Numbered from the stretch's first letter, positions 8,541 to 16,419 are shown. The stretch is 64,000 nt of DNA from JACQZU01 sp041908165 (GCA_041908165.1 JAYRFV010000184.1:1-64000), one strand, 5' to 3'. The notes: a model not told the origin generated them from the sequence alone. Made by a program: numbers and translations.

Positions 8541-9727
8541 CCGGGCCTCTCGTTCGACGGAACTACGGATTCTGACAGCAGTGGGCGCGCCGGGGCCAGC
8601 GCCGTCAGCGCCGCGGCGAGCCGGTCGACGTCGGCATCCCGGAGGTGGGCGCCGGTGGTGATGCGCAGCCGGGCCTGTCCTTCGGGGACGGTGGGCGGTC
8701 GGATCGCCCGGACATCCAGGCCGCGCGCCTGCAGGTCCGCGGCCAGGCGCAGCGCCTCGGCGTTGCCCCCGACGTGGACCGGGACGATGGCCGAGGGCCC
8801 CGCCGGGAGGCCCAGGGCCGCCCGGAGGGCGCTGGCATGGGCCAGGCTCAGCTCCCGCCGCCAGGGCTCGGCGCGGGCGAGGCGCAGCCCCTCCAGGGCG
8901 GCCGCAGCCACCGGAGCCGGGAGGGCCGTGCTGAAGATGAACCCGCGGCAGGTGTTCACCAGGTGATCGCGCAACGCCGCCGGGCAGGCCACGAAGGCGC
9001 CGAAGCTGCCCAGGGCCTTGCCGAGGGTTCCCATGAGCAGCGGGATCCGGCCCCGCACTCCCTGGGCCTCCGCGAGCCCCGCCCCGGTGGCGCCGAGGAC
9101 GCCGGTGGCGTGGGCCTCGTCGACCAGCAGCAGCGCCCCGTGCCGCTCGCAGAGCGCGACCAGGCCGGGAAGGTCCGCGGCGTCGCCATCCATGCTGAAC
9201 ACGGCGTCGGTGACCACCAGGGCCAGGCCCGTCCCGGCCGGCCGAGCCTCCATCCGCCGCTCGAGGTCCCCGAGGTCCAGGTGGCGGTACACCTGCACCT
9301 CGGCACCGGCCAGGCGGGCGAGCCGGCAGCCGTCCACCAGGGAGGCGTGGTTCAACCGGTCCGAGAAGACCGTGTCCCCTGCGCCGGCGAGGGCCGGGAT
9401 CGCCGTGGCGTTGCACTGGAAGCCGGTGTTGAAGAGCAGGCAGGCCTCCGCGCCCTTCCACCCGGCCAGCTCCGCCTCGAGTTCGTCGTGCACCGGGGAG
9501 GTGCCCCGCAGGAGCCGGGCGCTGCCGGTGCCGGAGCCGTGGAGGGTGGCGGCCGCCTGCGCGGCGGCGGCGAGGCGGGGGTCATGGCGGAGCCCGAGGT
9601 AGTCGTTGGAGCAGAAGTCGATCCCCCGGGCCGCGGCGATGCCGCGTTCGCCGTGGCGCGCGCGGCGCGCCTCGGCGGCCCGCAGCAGGTGCCGGGACCA
9701 GGGTGCTGGGATGGGGCTGGAGGTCAT
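8537..9727 (-). CDS. bioF: 8-amino-7-oxononanoate synthase (BioF)
   Basis: BioF condenses pimeloyl-ACP or pimeloyl-CoA with alanine to give KAPA, releasing CO2. The 396-residue product starts MTSSPIPAPWSRHLLRA and carries the alpha-oxoamine synthase signatures: FCSNDYLGLRHDPR, GSGTGSARLLRGTSPVHDELE, SDRLNHASLVDGCRLA, LLVDEAHATGVLG (PLP-ring Asp) and LMGTLGKALGSFGAFVA with the PLP-binding Lys. 2-amino-3-ketobutyrate ligase (Kbl) is the alternative family, but the SNDYLGL motif and nearby bioA/bioD favour BioF. It overlaps the downstream TPR gene by 4 bp. A longer N terminus is possible, but the ATG at 9727 gives the normal family start. Confidence 0.93.
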   Translation of the reverse strand: MTSSPIPAPWSRHLLRAAEARRARHGERGIAAARGIDFCSNDYLGLRHDPRLAAAAQAAATLHGSGTGSARLLRGTSPVHDELEAELAGWKGAEACLLFNTGFQCNATAIPALAGAGDTVFSDRLNHASLVDGCRLARLAGAEVQVYRHLDLGDLERRMEARPAGTGLALVVTDAVFSMDGDAADLPGLVALCERHGALLLVDEAHATGVLGATGAGLAEAQGVRGRIPLLMGTLGKALGSFGAFVACPAALRDHLVNTCRGFIFSTALPAPVAAAALEGLRLARAEPWRRELSLAHASALRAALGLPAGPSAIVPVHVGGNAEALRLAADLQARGLDVRAIRPPTVPEGQARLRITTGAHLRDADVDRLAAALTALAPARPLLSESVVPSNERPG

Positions 9728-9810
9728 GAAACCTATCCGCTTGTGGGCGCATTCAGGGCCGACCGGAAGGCTCCCCGCCGCAAGGAAGCGTGGGCCGGAT
9801 GGGCCGGAAC

Positions 9811-9819
9811 TGCTAGAAT
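9811..9819 (+). promoter_or_regulatory. Extended -10 promoter element of the BI-1 family gene
   Basis: TGCTAGAAT is an extended -10 (TGn plus TAGAAT) in the 130-bp gap between divergent bioF and the BI-1 family gene, placed to give a leader of about 30 nt before the ATG at 9858. No good -35 is visible, which is usual for extended -10 promoters. Confidence 0.45.
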
Positions 9820-9857
9820 GAACGGTTCCCCCCACGGGGGTGGAAAAAGGATCGGAA

Positions 9858-10553
9858 ATGACCTTGTGGAACGAGAAAGTCTGGTCGGGGGCGGCCGGCG
9901 CCGTGGCGCACCGGGTGGCCTTCGTCCGGCAAGTCTACCTCTGGCTCGGCGCGGGGTTCCTGGTGGCCTTCCTCGGCGCCCTCGGCTCCATGCTCACCAT
10001 GCCCCTGTGGGTCGCGGGCTTCAAGTCCATGGGCCGCGGGTTCATGTTCCTGGTCTTCGCGGCCCAGATGGGCGCGATCTTCTTCGCCCAGGCGGTCAGC
10101 CGCAGGCGGCCCCTGAACATCCTGGCCTACGGCCTGTTCACCGGGCTCTCGGGCTACGTCGCCGGGATGATCTCGCTGATCGTGGGCAGCCAGTCCGGGT
10201 TCGGCACCGTGACGGCGGCCGCCGGCCTGACCGCGGCCGACTTCCTCCTGCTCACGGCGGTCACGGTCTTCAGCAAGAAGGACTTCAGCTTCCTCCGCAG
10301 CTTCGTGGTGATCGGCATCGGCATCATGTTCTTCGGCGGACTGGCCGCGGCCCTCTTCAACCTGCCCGCCTTCAGCCTGGTGATCAGCGCGGTGGCGGTG
10401 ATCGCATGCTCGGCGAAGATCCTGTGGGACACCAGCGCGATGCTCCGCACCGACGACCTCGAGGACCCGGCCGGCTGGGCCCTTTCGCTGTTCGTGAGCC
10501 TCTACAACATCTTCATCTCCCTCCTGAACCTGCTCGGCAACCGCCGAAGCTGA
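9858..10553 (+). CDS. Bax inhibitor-1 / YccA family membrane protein
   Basis: A 231-residue integral membrane protein with seven predicted hydrophobic segments, the BI-1 (TMBIM/UPF0005) topology. Visible family features are VAHRVAFVRQVYLWLGAGF at the N terminus, LNILAYGLFTGLSGYVAGMI, the acidic AADFLLLTAVTVFSKKDFS segment, and a polar C-terminal region (DTSAMLRTDDLEDPAGWALS) leading into SLYNIFISLLNLLG. Bacterial members such as BsYetJ are pH-dependent calcium leak channels, and E. coli YccA modulates FtsH. The ATG at 9858 is chosen over the GTG at 9840 because AAAAAGG lies at ribosome-binding distance before it. It is transcribed towards the isomerase operon, which begins 37 bp downstream. 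Confidence 0.92.
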   Translation: MTLWNEKVWSGAAGAVAHRVAFVRQVYLWLGAGFLVAFLGALGSMLTMPLWVAGFKSMGRGFMFLVFAAQMGAIFFAQAVSRRRPLNILAYGLFTGLSGYVAGMISLIVGSQSGFGTVTAAAGLTAADFLLLTAVTVFSKKDFSFLRSFVVIGIGIMFFGGLAAALFNLPAFSLVISAVAVIACSAKILWDTSAMLRTDDLEDPAGWALSLFVSLYNIFISLLNLLGNRRS

Positions 10554-10590
10554 CCGAACCTTCGGCGCTTCTTTTTTGACAAGGACCCTC

Positions 10591-11763
10591 ATGCTCCGTT
10601 CCGCACTCCTCTCCCTCGCCGCCCTGGGCCTGGCGGCCCAGTCCCCCGCGCCCAAGGCCGGCGCCAAACCCGCGGCTCCGGCACCCAAGGCCGAAGCGAA
10701 GCCGGCGACCGCCGCCAAGCCCGAAGCGAAGCCCGCGACCGCGGCCAAGCCCGAACCTCCGAAGGAGGACCGGGTGATCGCCCGCATCGACGGCGTGGCC
10801 ATCCAGGAATCGGAAATGGACCTGCTCTACTCCAACCTGACCCCGCAGCAGAAGCAGGCCATGGCGGGCCAGGACCGCGAGAAGCTGCTCAACAACTACA
10901 TCGAGTTCCGTGTCCTGGTGGCCAAGGCCAAGCGGCTCGGGATCGACAAGTCCCCCGACTTCCAGAAGAAGCACCGCCTGAACGGGTTCCAGCTCATGGC
11001 GTCGGAACTCCTGCAGAAGGAGGGCGAGGCCCTGCAGAAGAAGTCCCAGGTCACCGAGGATGAAGCCAAGGCCTACTTCGAGGCCAACAAGGACTCCTTC
11101 AAGACCCAGGGCAAGTTCAGCGCGCGCCACATCCTGGTCAAGACCAAGGGCGGCCCCAACGGTGAGCAGGGTCTGACCGAGGAGGACGCCAAGAAGAAGC
11201 TGGCCGAGATCCAGGCCCAGTTCGCCAAGGGCGGCAAGTGGGACGACCTCGCCAAGCAGCACTCCGAGGACCCGGGCAGCAAGGACAAGGGCGGCCTCTA
11301 TGAAGGCATCTCCTTCGGCCAGTTCGTGCCGGAGTTCGAGGCTGCGGTGAAGAAGCAGGAGGTCGGCAAGGTGGGCGAGCCGGTCAAGTCCACCTTCGGC
11401 TACCACCTGATCCAGGTCGAGTCCCGGACCGAGGCGGAAGTGCCGACCTTCGACGCCGTGAAGGAGCAGGCCAAGCAGAAGGCCGCCCAGGTGAAGCAGG
11501 AGGCGACCTGGAAGGCCTTCGTCGAGGCGGCGAAGAAGGAGGTCGACTTCACCCTCGTGGCGAAGGACGCCAAGCCCGCCGCTGCGCCCGCCGCTGCGCC
11601 CGCCGCTGCGCCCGCCGCCAAGCCCGCTGCCAAGCCCGCCGCCAAGCCCGCTGCCGCGCCCGCTGCCGCGCCCGCTGCCAAGCCGGCTGCCGCGCCTGCC
11701 GCTGCGCCCGCCGCTGCGCCCGCCGCCAAGCCGGCCAAGAAGGCCGAAGGAGCCGCCAAGTGA
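10591..11763 (+). CDS. Parvulin-type peptidyl-prolyl isomerase with Ala/Pro/Lys-rich tails
   Basis: A 390-residue exported PPIase. A signal peptide (MLRSALLSLAALGLAAQ) is followed by a low-complexity Ala/Pro/Lys linker to about residue 58, a SurA-N/trigger-like helical domain (VIARIDGVAIQESEMDLLY), a PpiC rotamase domain from about 174 (FSARHILVKTKGG, KWDDLAKQHSEDPGSKDKGG, FGYHLIQVESR) and a 60-residue tail of AAPA and AKPA repeats. It probably assists folding of outer-membrane or periplasmic proteins. The ATG at 10591 follows AAGGA; the in-frame TTG at 10576 is rejected. Its stop overlaps the GTG start of the next isomerase by 4 bp. The basic tail could contact peptidoglycan or membrane, but that is a guess. 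Confidence 0.92.
   Translation: MLRSALLSLAALGLAAQSPAPKAGAKPAAPAPKAEAKPATAAKPEAKPATAAKPEPPKEDRVIARIDGVAIQESEMDLLYSNLTPQQKQAMAGQDREKLLNNYIEFRVLVAKAKRLGIDKSPDFQKKHRLNGFQLMASELLQKEGEALQKKSQVTEDEAKAYFEANKDSFKTQGKFSARHILVKTKGGPNGEQGLTEEDAKKKLAEIQAQFAKGGKWDDLAKQHSEDPGSKDKGGLYEGISFGQFVPEFEAAVKKQEVGKVGEPVKSTFGYHLIQVESRTEAEVPTFDAVKEQAKQKAAQVKQEATWKAFVEAAKKEVDFTLVAKDAKPAAAPAAAPAAAPAAKPAAKPAAKPAAAPAAAPAAKPAAAPAAAPAAAPAAKPAKKAEGAAK
11575..11738 (+). repeat. In-gene short tandem repeat encoding Ala/Pro/Lys tail
   Basis: Tandem variants of a 12-nt unit (CCCGCCGCTGCG and CCCGCCGCCAAG types) encode the C-terminal AAPA/AKPA run of the isomerase. Such tracts often vary in copy number by slipped replication; whether this one does is unknown. 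Confidence 0.8.
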
Positions 11764-12764
11764 GACCCCGCCGGGCGATCGCGTCCCTGTTCCTCGCCGC
11801 CGCCGCGACCCTCGCGGCGGCGGCCGAGGTGCGCGAGGAGATCCTGGTGATCGTCAACGGGCACATCATCACCCGCCGGACCTTCCAGCAGGCGGTGGAG
11901 CAGGAGCACGCGGCGCTCTACCGGCAGTATTCGGGCAAGGAACTCGACGAGAAGCTGCGCGACGCCCGGGAGAAGACCCTCAACGGCCTGGTCGACGCCT
12001 TCCTGATCGAGGACAAGGCCGAGGACCTGGGGCTCAAGCAGCGGGTCAACGACGAGTACATGCGCTCGGTGGTTGAGGACATCAAGAAGGAGTACAACTT
12101 CGCCACCGACGCCGATTTCGAGCGGGCGCTGCGGACCAGCCAGGGCATCGGCCTGCAGGACTACATCAAGCTGCAGAAGCGGCAGATCCTCAGCCAGGAG
12201 GTCATGCGCCAGGAGGTCTTCTCCAAGGTGGCGGTGGAGGACCAGGAACTGCGCGCGTACTACGAGGACCACAAGGACGAGTACCGGCAGCCGAGCCGCC
12301 TGCACCTGCGCGAGCTGGTGCTGGCGAAGGGCGCCAACGCCGCCGAGCAGGAAGCCGCCCGCGCCACCCTGGCGAAGGTCCAGGATGCCCTGAAGGGCGG
12401 AACCGCCTTCGAGGACCTGATCAAGCAGCACAGCACCAGCCCCAGCCGCGCCACCGGCGGCGACCTGGGATGGATGGCCAAGGGCCTGCTCCGGCCGGCG
12501 ATCGAGAACGCCGCACTGGCGCTCAAGCCGGGCGAGGTGTCCGCGCCGCTGGAGACCGACAAGGACATCTACCTGGTCCAGCTGATCTCCGCCGAACTGG
12601 ACCTGGTGAAGCCCTTCGCCGAGGTGCGCCCGAAGATCCTCGACAAGCTGCGCCAGCCGAAGGCCGAGAACGCCATCCAGAACTACCTCCAGAGCCTGCG
12701 GGTGCGGGCCAACGTCCGCTACCAGGTGCCGAAGGAGCAGATCTTCAAAGGTGCCGCCTCCTGA
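11760..12764 (+). CDS. SurA-like periplasmic chaperone/peptidyl-prolyl isomerase
   Basis: A 334-residue exported protein with a signal peptide (RRAIASLFLAAAATLAAAA), a SurA_N-type helical domain (VREEILVIVNGHIITRRTF through QRVNDEYMRSVVEDIKKEY) and one PpiC domain (LHLRELVLAKGANA, GGTAFEDLIKQHSTSPSRA, GGDLGWMAKGLLRP, DIYLVQLISAE). E. coli SurA has two parvulin domains; this has one. Likely role: chaperoning of outer-membrane proteins. It starts at GTG 11760 inside the stop of the preceding isomerase (GTGA) and overlaps the S4 gene by one base (TGATG), giving a tightly coupled three-gene operon. The order isomerase-isomerase-S4 protein puts envelope folding together with an RNA-binding heat-shock-like protein. 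Confidence 0.92.
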   Translation: MRPRRAIASLFLAAAATLAAAAEVREEILVIVNGHIITRRTFQQAVEQEHAALYRQYSGKELDEKLRDAREKTLNGLVDAFLIEDKAEDLGLKQRVNDEYMRSVVEDIKKEYNFATDADFERALRTSQGIGLQDYIKLQKRQILSQEVMRQEVFSKVAVEDQELRAYYEDHKDEYRQPSRLHLRELVLAKGANAAEQEAARATLAKVQDALKGGTAFEDLIKQHSTSPSRATGGDLGWMAKGLLRPAIENAALALKPGEVSAPLETDKDIYLVQLISAELDLVKPFAEVRPKILDKLRQPKAENAIQNYLQSLRVRANVRYQVPKEQIFKGAAS

Positions 12765-13084
12765 TGCGACTGGACGCCTTCCTCAAGAAGACCCACCTGC
12801 TCAAGCGGAGGGAACTGGCGAAGGAGCTCTGCGACGAAGGGATGGTCCGGGTCAACGGCGCGCCGAAGAAGGGCAGCTGGGAACTGCGGACGGGCGACGA
12901 ACTGCAGTTCCCGATCTACAACCGGATGCTGAAGGTGCGCGTGCTGGGGCTGCCCGAGGGCAACGTCCCGAAGGGTTCGCAGTGGTCCTTCATCGAGGTC
13001 CTCGAGGACAAGCGCATCCCGGCCGAGGACGGGGCCTGGGCCGACCCCTTCGCCACCCCCCCGAAGAAGCCCACCGAACACTGA
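12764..13084 (+). CDS. S4 domain RNA-binding protein (Hsp15-like)
   Basis: A 106-residue protein with an N-terminal S4 fold: MRLDAFLKKTHLLKRRELA, LCDEGMVRVNGAPKKGSWEL, TGDELQF. This is the pattern of Hsp15/YlmH-like small S4 proteins that bind rRNA and, for Hsp15, rescue stalled 50S subunits carrying nascent chains. The C-terminal 45 residues are polar and not assignable. Its ATG shares a base with the stop of the SurA-like gene, and the OB-HD gene starts 13 bp after its stop, so all four genes may be on one transcript. Confidence 0.88.
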   Translation: MRLDAFLKKTHLLKRRELAKELCDEGMVRVNGAPKKGSWELRTGDELQFPIYNRMLKVRVLGLPEGNVPKGSQWSFIEVLEDKRIPAEDGAWADPFATPPKKPTEH

Positions 13085-13097
13085 AGACGAGGCCGCC

Positions 13098-14078
13098 ATG
13101 GACGCCCAGCCGACCCTGAAGGGCCTGAAGGAGGGGGAGGTCTTCACGGGTTTCCTGCTTGCCCAGGAAGCGGCCTACAAGGTCAGCACCCGGGGCAGCG
13201 AGTACCTTGAGCTGAAGCTCGCAGACGCCTCCGGGGACCTCAAGGCCTTCCTGTGGGACGTCCGGGCCGTGGAAGGCGACCCCGACGCGGTCCGTGCGGA
13301 TGTGTTCGTCAAGGTCAAGGGCCGGGTCGAAGCCTACAACGGCCGCGCGCAGCTGCGCCTGGACAAGGTCCGCTTCGCCGCCGACACGGAGATCGAGGAT
13401 TTCGGCCGCTTCTTCCCCACCAGCCGGCGCCCGGTGGACGGGATGCTCGCCGAACTGGACGGGCTCATCGCCGGGGTCGCCGATCCCTGGATCCGCCAGC
13501 TGCTGGAGGCGGTCTTCGTCTCCGATGCCGAGCGCCGGGCGGCCTTCGCCAAGGCGCCCGCGGCGAAGAGCCTGCACCACGTCTTCCTGGGCGGACTGCT
13601 GGAGCACACCCTGTCCGTGGCGGCCATGGCGCGGCTGGCCTGCAGCCACTACCGGGACCTGAACCGCGACCTGGTGCTGGCGGGGGTGCTGCTCCACGAT
13701 GTCGGCAAGACCGTCGAGCTGAGCTACCAGCGCAGCTTCGGGTACACCGACGCCGGCAACCTGGTGGGCCACATCTCCATGGAGGCCGAGTGGATCAACC
13801 GCGCTGCGGACGGCATCCAGGGCTTCCCCCAGGAGCTGCGCCTGCAGCTCCTGCACATCGTGCTGAGCCATCACGGAAAGCTCGAATTCGGATCGCCGGT
13901 GCTGCCGAAGACTCCGGAGGCCCTCCTGGTCCACTACCTGGACGACCTCGACGGCAAGCTCGAAGCCATGCTGCGCGTTCTGCAGGAGGGTGGCGAAGGC
14001 AACTGGTCACCCTATTCGCGGTCCCTGGAGCGGATGATCTACAAGGTCCGCTGGCCCAAGGCGGGTTTGGTGGAATGA
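13098..14078 (+). CDS. OB-fold/HD-domain protein, YhaM-like 3'-5' exoribonuclease
   Basis: A 326-residue protein with an N-terminal OB-type nucleic-acid-binding domain (residues about 8-105: GEVFTGFLLAQEAAYKVST, LKAFLWDVRAVEG, VKGRVEAYNGRAQLRLDKV) and a C-terminal HD phosphohydrolase domain (HHVFLGGLLEHTLSVA, LAGVLLHDVGKTVELSY, LLHIVLSHHGKLEFGSP). This is the architecture and length of B. subtilis YhaM (about 314 aa), a metal-dependent exoribonuclease. The HD ligands are all present. The start follows ACGAGG, and the gene lies directly downstream of the S4 RNA-binding gene. A DNA-directed activity cannot be ruled out. Confidence 0.88.
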   Translation: MDAQPTLKGLKEGEVFTGFLLAQEAAYKVSTRGSEYLELKLADASGDLKAFLWDVRAVEGDPDAVRADVFVKVKGRVEAYNGRAQLRLDKVRFAADTEIEDFGRFFPTSRRPVDGMLAELDGLIAGVADPWIRQLLEAVFVSDAERRAAFAKAPAAKSLHHVFLGGLLEHTLSVAAMARLACSHYRDLNRDLVLAGVLLHDVGKTVELSYQRSFGYTDAGNLVGHISMEAEWINRAADGIQGFPQELRLQLLHIVLSHHGKLEFGSPVLPKTPEALLVHYLDDLDGKLEAMLRVLQEGGEGNWSPYSRSLERMIYKVRWPKAGLVE

Positions 14079-14217
14079 CCAGATATTGCCAGGTATTGAT
14101 TGCCCTGTCGAAAATTGAACAGGTCAAGGATACCTAATCCAATCCACATCAATGCAGATTTATCCGTGCGCGAAGCACTTGCGACAGAAGGCTCGAATTC
14201 GACCGGCATGGATTTCC

Positions 14218-14233
14218 TGGCACGGGTTTGGCA
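14218..14233 (+). promoter_or_regulatory. Sigma54-like -24/-12 promoter
   Basis: TGGCACGGGTTTGGCA matches the sigma54 consensus TGGCACG-N4-TTGC(A/T) at every position but one. The invariant GG and GC are correctly spaced. The expected start of transcription is near 14244, 17 nt before the ATG at 14261. The preceding 140 bp is unusually AT-rich for this genome, which would suit an enhancer-binding region. Confidence 0.6.
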
Positions 14234-14260
14234 CAGGCAAGGTTCACCCACAGGTGCACC

Positions 14261-14740
14261 ATGCGACTCTCCCGAAAAGCCAAGCGATATGACGATTCCG
14301 TGCTGCCCGGGGAGTTCAACGGCTTCCAGCCCCTGGAGGACGAAGCCGCCGGCGGTCCGCTGCTGGAAGGCCGGATCCGCCGCCAGAACGGGGCCGTCGA
14401 GGTGGCCCAACTGAGCTTCGAGCGGGCCGTGCCGCGCAAGCAGAGCTTCGCCAAGCTGCGCAGCAAGGCCGAGGGCCTCACCCAGCAGATCAACTACCTG
14501 CGCGAGCGCCTCGAGGTGGTGGACCACGATCGCCGGGGGATGTACATCCAGCTGCGCAGCCTGCCCCCCTACAAGGATGACACCCAGATCCAGTTCAACG
14601 AGATCTCCATCGGCCGCAACCGCATCGTGGTCAAGCGGATCGCCTTCTTCCGCAAGGAGGAGGTCAAGCAGCAGGTCCCCCTGCGGCTGTCCGAGGCCCA
14701 GTACCTGCGGCTCCTCCAGGACCTGAGCGCCATCGTCTGA
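14261..14740 (+). CDS. Conserved-looking small protein of unknown function
   Basis: A 159-residue soluble protein that I do not recognise. There is no signal peptide or TM segment. It is rich in charged residues (MRLSRKAKRYDDS at the start), has a predicted helical coiled stretch around residues 65-90 (KLRSKAEGLTQQINYLRER), and then beta-rich sequence (GMYIQLRSLPPYKDDTQ, NEISIGRNRIVVKRIAFFR). The coding signal is convincing: GC-rich third positions and a clean stop at 14740. The ATG at 14261 is favoured because the sigma54-like element ends 27 nt before it; the TTG at 14228 would lie inside the promoter. If the promoter is real, this gene belongs to a nitrogen-, motility- or envelope-stress-type regulon. 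Confidence 0.75.
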   Translation: MRLSRKAKRYDDSVLPGEFNGFQPLEDEAAGGPLLEGRIRRQNGAVEVAQLSFERAVPRKQSFAKLRSKAEGLTQQINYLRERLEVVDHDRRGMYIQLRSLPPYKDDTQIQFNEISIGRNRIVVKRIAFFRKEEVKQQVPLRLSEAQYLRLLQDLSAIV

Positions 14741-14811
14741 TCCTGTCCGGGGGTTCCGCGCTCCGCTGCGCTGCGCGCCTACCGCTTCGGCGGACCGCCC
14801 CGGGCCCCCGC

Positions 14812-14840
14812 GCGATGGGCCGGCAGAGCCGGCCCATCGC
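14812..14840 (+). terminator. Hairpin terminator after the 159-aa protein gene
   Basis: A perfect 13-bp stem (GCGATGGGCCGGC) with a 3-nt loop lies 72 bp after the stop at 14740, followed by TCTTGCTGTC. The T-tract is poor, so it may work as a pause or RNA-end stabiliser rather than a classical terminator. Confidence 0.5.
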
Positions 14841-14924
14841 TCTTGCTGTCAGGGGGGGTGTCTGCTGTCATTGCCTGTCGGCTTTTCGACATGTGATCAA
14901 GCGGAGCCCGGGTTAAGTAAGCAA

Positions 14925-14945
14925 AGCGGCGGCATCGCCGCCGCT
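14925..14945 (-). terminator. Rho-independent terminator of the LapA-LapB gene
   Basis: Read on the minus strand, AGCGGCGG and CCGCCGCT form an 8-bp stem with a CGATG loop, followed directly by TTTGCTTACTT. It lies about 107 bp beyond the TAG at 15052, and the T-rich tail suits intrinsic termination. Confidence 0.5.
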
Positions 14946-15051
14946 GAAGCGCGGGGGTGCGGGGCGGTCCGCCGCTGCGGTCAGAGCGAGCGAAGCGAGC
15001 GGGGACCCCCGGTGGGAGATGGCGAGCGAAGCGGGCGGGACCCCCGGGGAG

Positions 15052-16419
15052 CTACGCCCCGAGGATCCACTGGCCGCTCTCCGGCCGGAGGGGGACATCC
15101 GGAAGGTCGCTCTCCTTGAAGAGGAAGTGCACGCTGTTCCAGCTGCCGCAGGATTCGCAGCGGTCGGCGTGGTCCTGGCTGCGGTGGCCGCAGACGCTGC
15201 ACTCGAAGCGCAGGCGCAGCACCCCGAGGTTGCGCAGAAGCTGGCGGTACTCGTTCAGGGCCTGTTCGAGACGCCCTCGCCGGGCGTGGATCTTGGCCAT
15301 GAAGAAGAACAGGATCGGCGAATAGACGACCTGCGCGCGCACCTCCTGGAACAGGTCCAGCGCCTCCTCGAGCATCTCCAGGCGGTAGTGCATCTTGCCC
15401 AGGAAGAACTTGGCGGTGGTGGCGTGCTCGCTGGTGGCGGCCACGCGGCGAAGCACGGTCAGCCCGTCCTCGGGCCTGCCGCTCTGGATGTAGAAATCCT
15501 CGATCTCCTGGAGGAAGGCGCCTTCGCCGGTGGCGCGGAAGCCCTCCAGCCAGATCTCGAGCCCCTGGGCCTCCTGGTCCTGCAGGATCATGCAGCGGCC
15601 GGAGGACAGGTAGGCCGGGATGAACCGCGGGTCCTCCTTGATGATGGCCTGGAAGGCCTGGGCCGCCTCCTTGAACAGGTCGGTCTCCACCTTGATGAGG
15701 CCCACCTGGTAGGCAAGGGCGACCCCCTGGGAACGCTCCGCCTGGTTGAGTTCGGCAGGAAAGTCCGACGACAGCCGCTTGTGGGCCTCCAGGGCCTCCT
15801 CCCAGCGACCGCCATCCGCGTGCAGGGCGCGCAGGCGCCGGAGGGCGCGCAGGGCCTGCTTCGGCTTGTCGTGGGCGACCTTGCGCAGCACCTCCACCGC
15901 CTCGTCGCCGCGGCGCGCGGCGCTCAGGGCGTCGGCCAGCTGGTAGCGGACCTCCATGAGGTCCGGAAACCGGGCGCGCATGGCCTCGTAGTGGTGGGCG
16001 GCCTCGGCGGCCTCGCTCAGCTTCATCAGCACCTCGCCCCGGAGGAAGTTCGCGCCCACGTTCTCGGGCCAGTCCTCCAGGACCTTGCCGAGGATCGCCT
16101 TGGCCTGGGCGACCAGGCCGTGGGCGATCAGCTCGTGGGCCTCGCGTAGGCGCACCTCGAGTCGCTGGCCGGCACGGGTGGCGGCGGAGGCGTCCAGGCC
16201 CTTGATCGCCCGCCGCACCTCCATGACGAAGTTGTAGAGGATGTTGATGAAGAACCCGAGCAGGAATACGCCGATGAGCAGCGTCGAGACCTTCACCTGG
16301 ACCTCGGGCCCCAGGCTGACGTCGGCCCTCAGCACCGCGGCGTTGGGGATCAGGAACCAGACCACCGAAGTGAGGACGAAGGCGATGAGGGCGATGAACA
16401 GGACATTCAGGAGCTTCAT
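15052..16419 (-). CDS. LapA-LapB fusion: TPR protein with C-terminal zinc ribbon
   Basis: A 455-residue protein. Residues 1-70 carry two TM segments with the LapA (DUF1049) pattern (LLNVLFIALIAFVLTSVVWF, then STLLIGVFLLGFFINILYN). About eight TPR units follow, ending in a rubredoxin-like CxxC-x10-CxxC zinc ribbon (Cys407, 410, 421, 424). In E. coli, LapA and LapB (YciM) are separate proteins from one operon, and LapB hands LpxC to FtsH to tune lipopolysaccharide synthesis. Here both parts form one chain, still with the TPR and zinc domains in the cytoplasm. The start at 16419 is the only ATG that includes the first TM. No lpx gene is nearby. Role by analogy: envelope lipid balance. Confidence 0.88.
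   Translation of the reverse strand: MKLLNVLFIALIAFVLTSVVWFLIPNAAVLRADVSLGPEVQVKVSTLLIGVFLLGFFINILYNFVMEVRRAIKGLDASAATRAGQRLEVRLREAHELIAHGLVAQAKAILGKVLEDWPENVGANFLRGEVLMKLSEAAEAAHHYEAMRARFPDLMEVRYQLADALSAARRGDEAVEVLRKVAHDKPKQALRALRRLRALHADGGRWEEALEAHKRLSSDFPAELNQAERSQGVALAYQVGLIKVETDLFKEAAQAFQAIIKEDPRFIPAYLSSGRCMILQDQEAQGLEIWLEGFRATGEGAFLQEIEDFYIQSGRPEDGLTVLRRVAATSEHATTAKFFLGKMHYRLEMLEEALDLFQEVRAQVVYSPILFFFMAKIHARRGRLEQALNEYRQLLRNLGVLRLRFECSVCGHRSQDHADRCESCGSWNSVHFLFKESDLPDVPLRPESGQWILGA

Larger units (their letters stand above)
14741..15051. repeat. Non-coding palindromic repeat element between two genes
   Basis: This 311-bp gap holds no gene but is highly structured. A 31-nt arm at 14782-14812 pairs with 14950-14980 (27 of 31 positions complementary). 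Two shorter hairpins (14812-14840 and 14925-14945) sit between the arms. A 26-27-nt direct repeat (GCGAGCGAAGCG... GGGACCCCCGG) occurs at 14986-15012 and again at 15022-15047. The long-armed structure looks like a MITE-like or REP-type intergenic element. No terminal ORF or target-site duplication was recognised. Confidence 0.6.
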
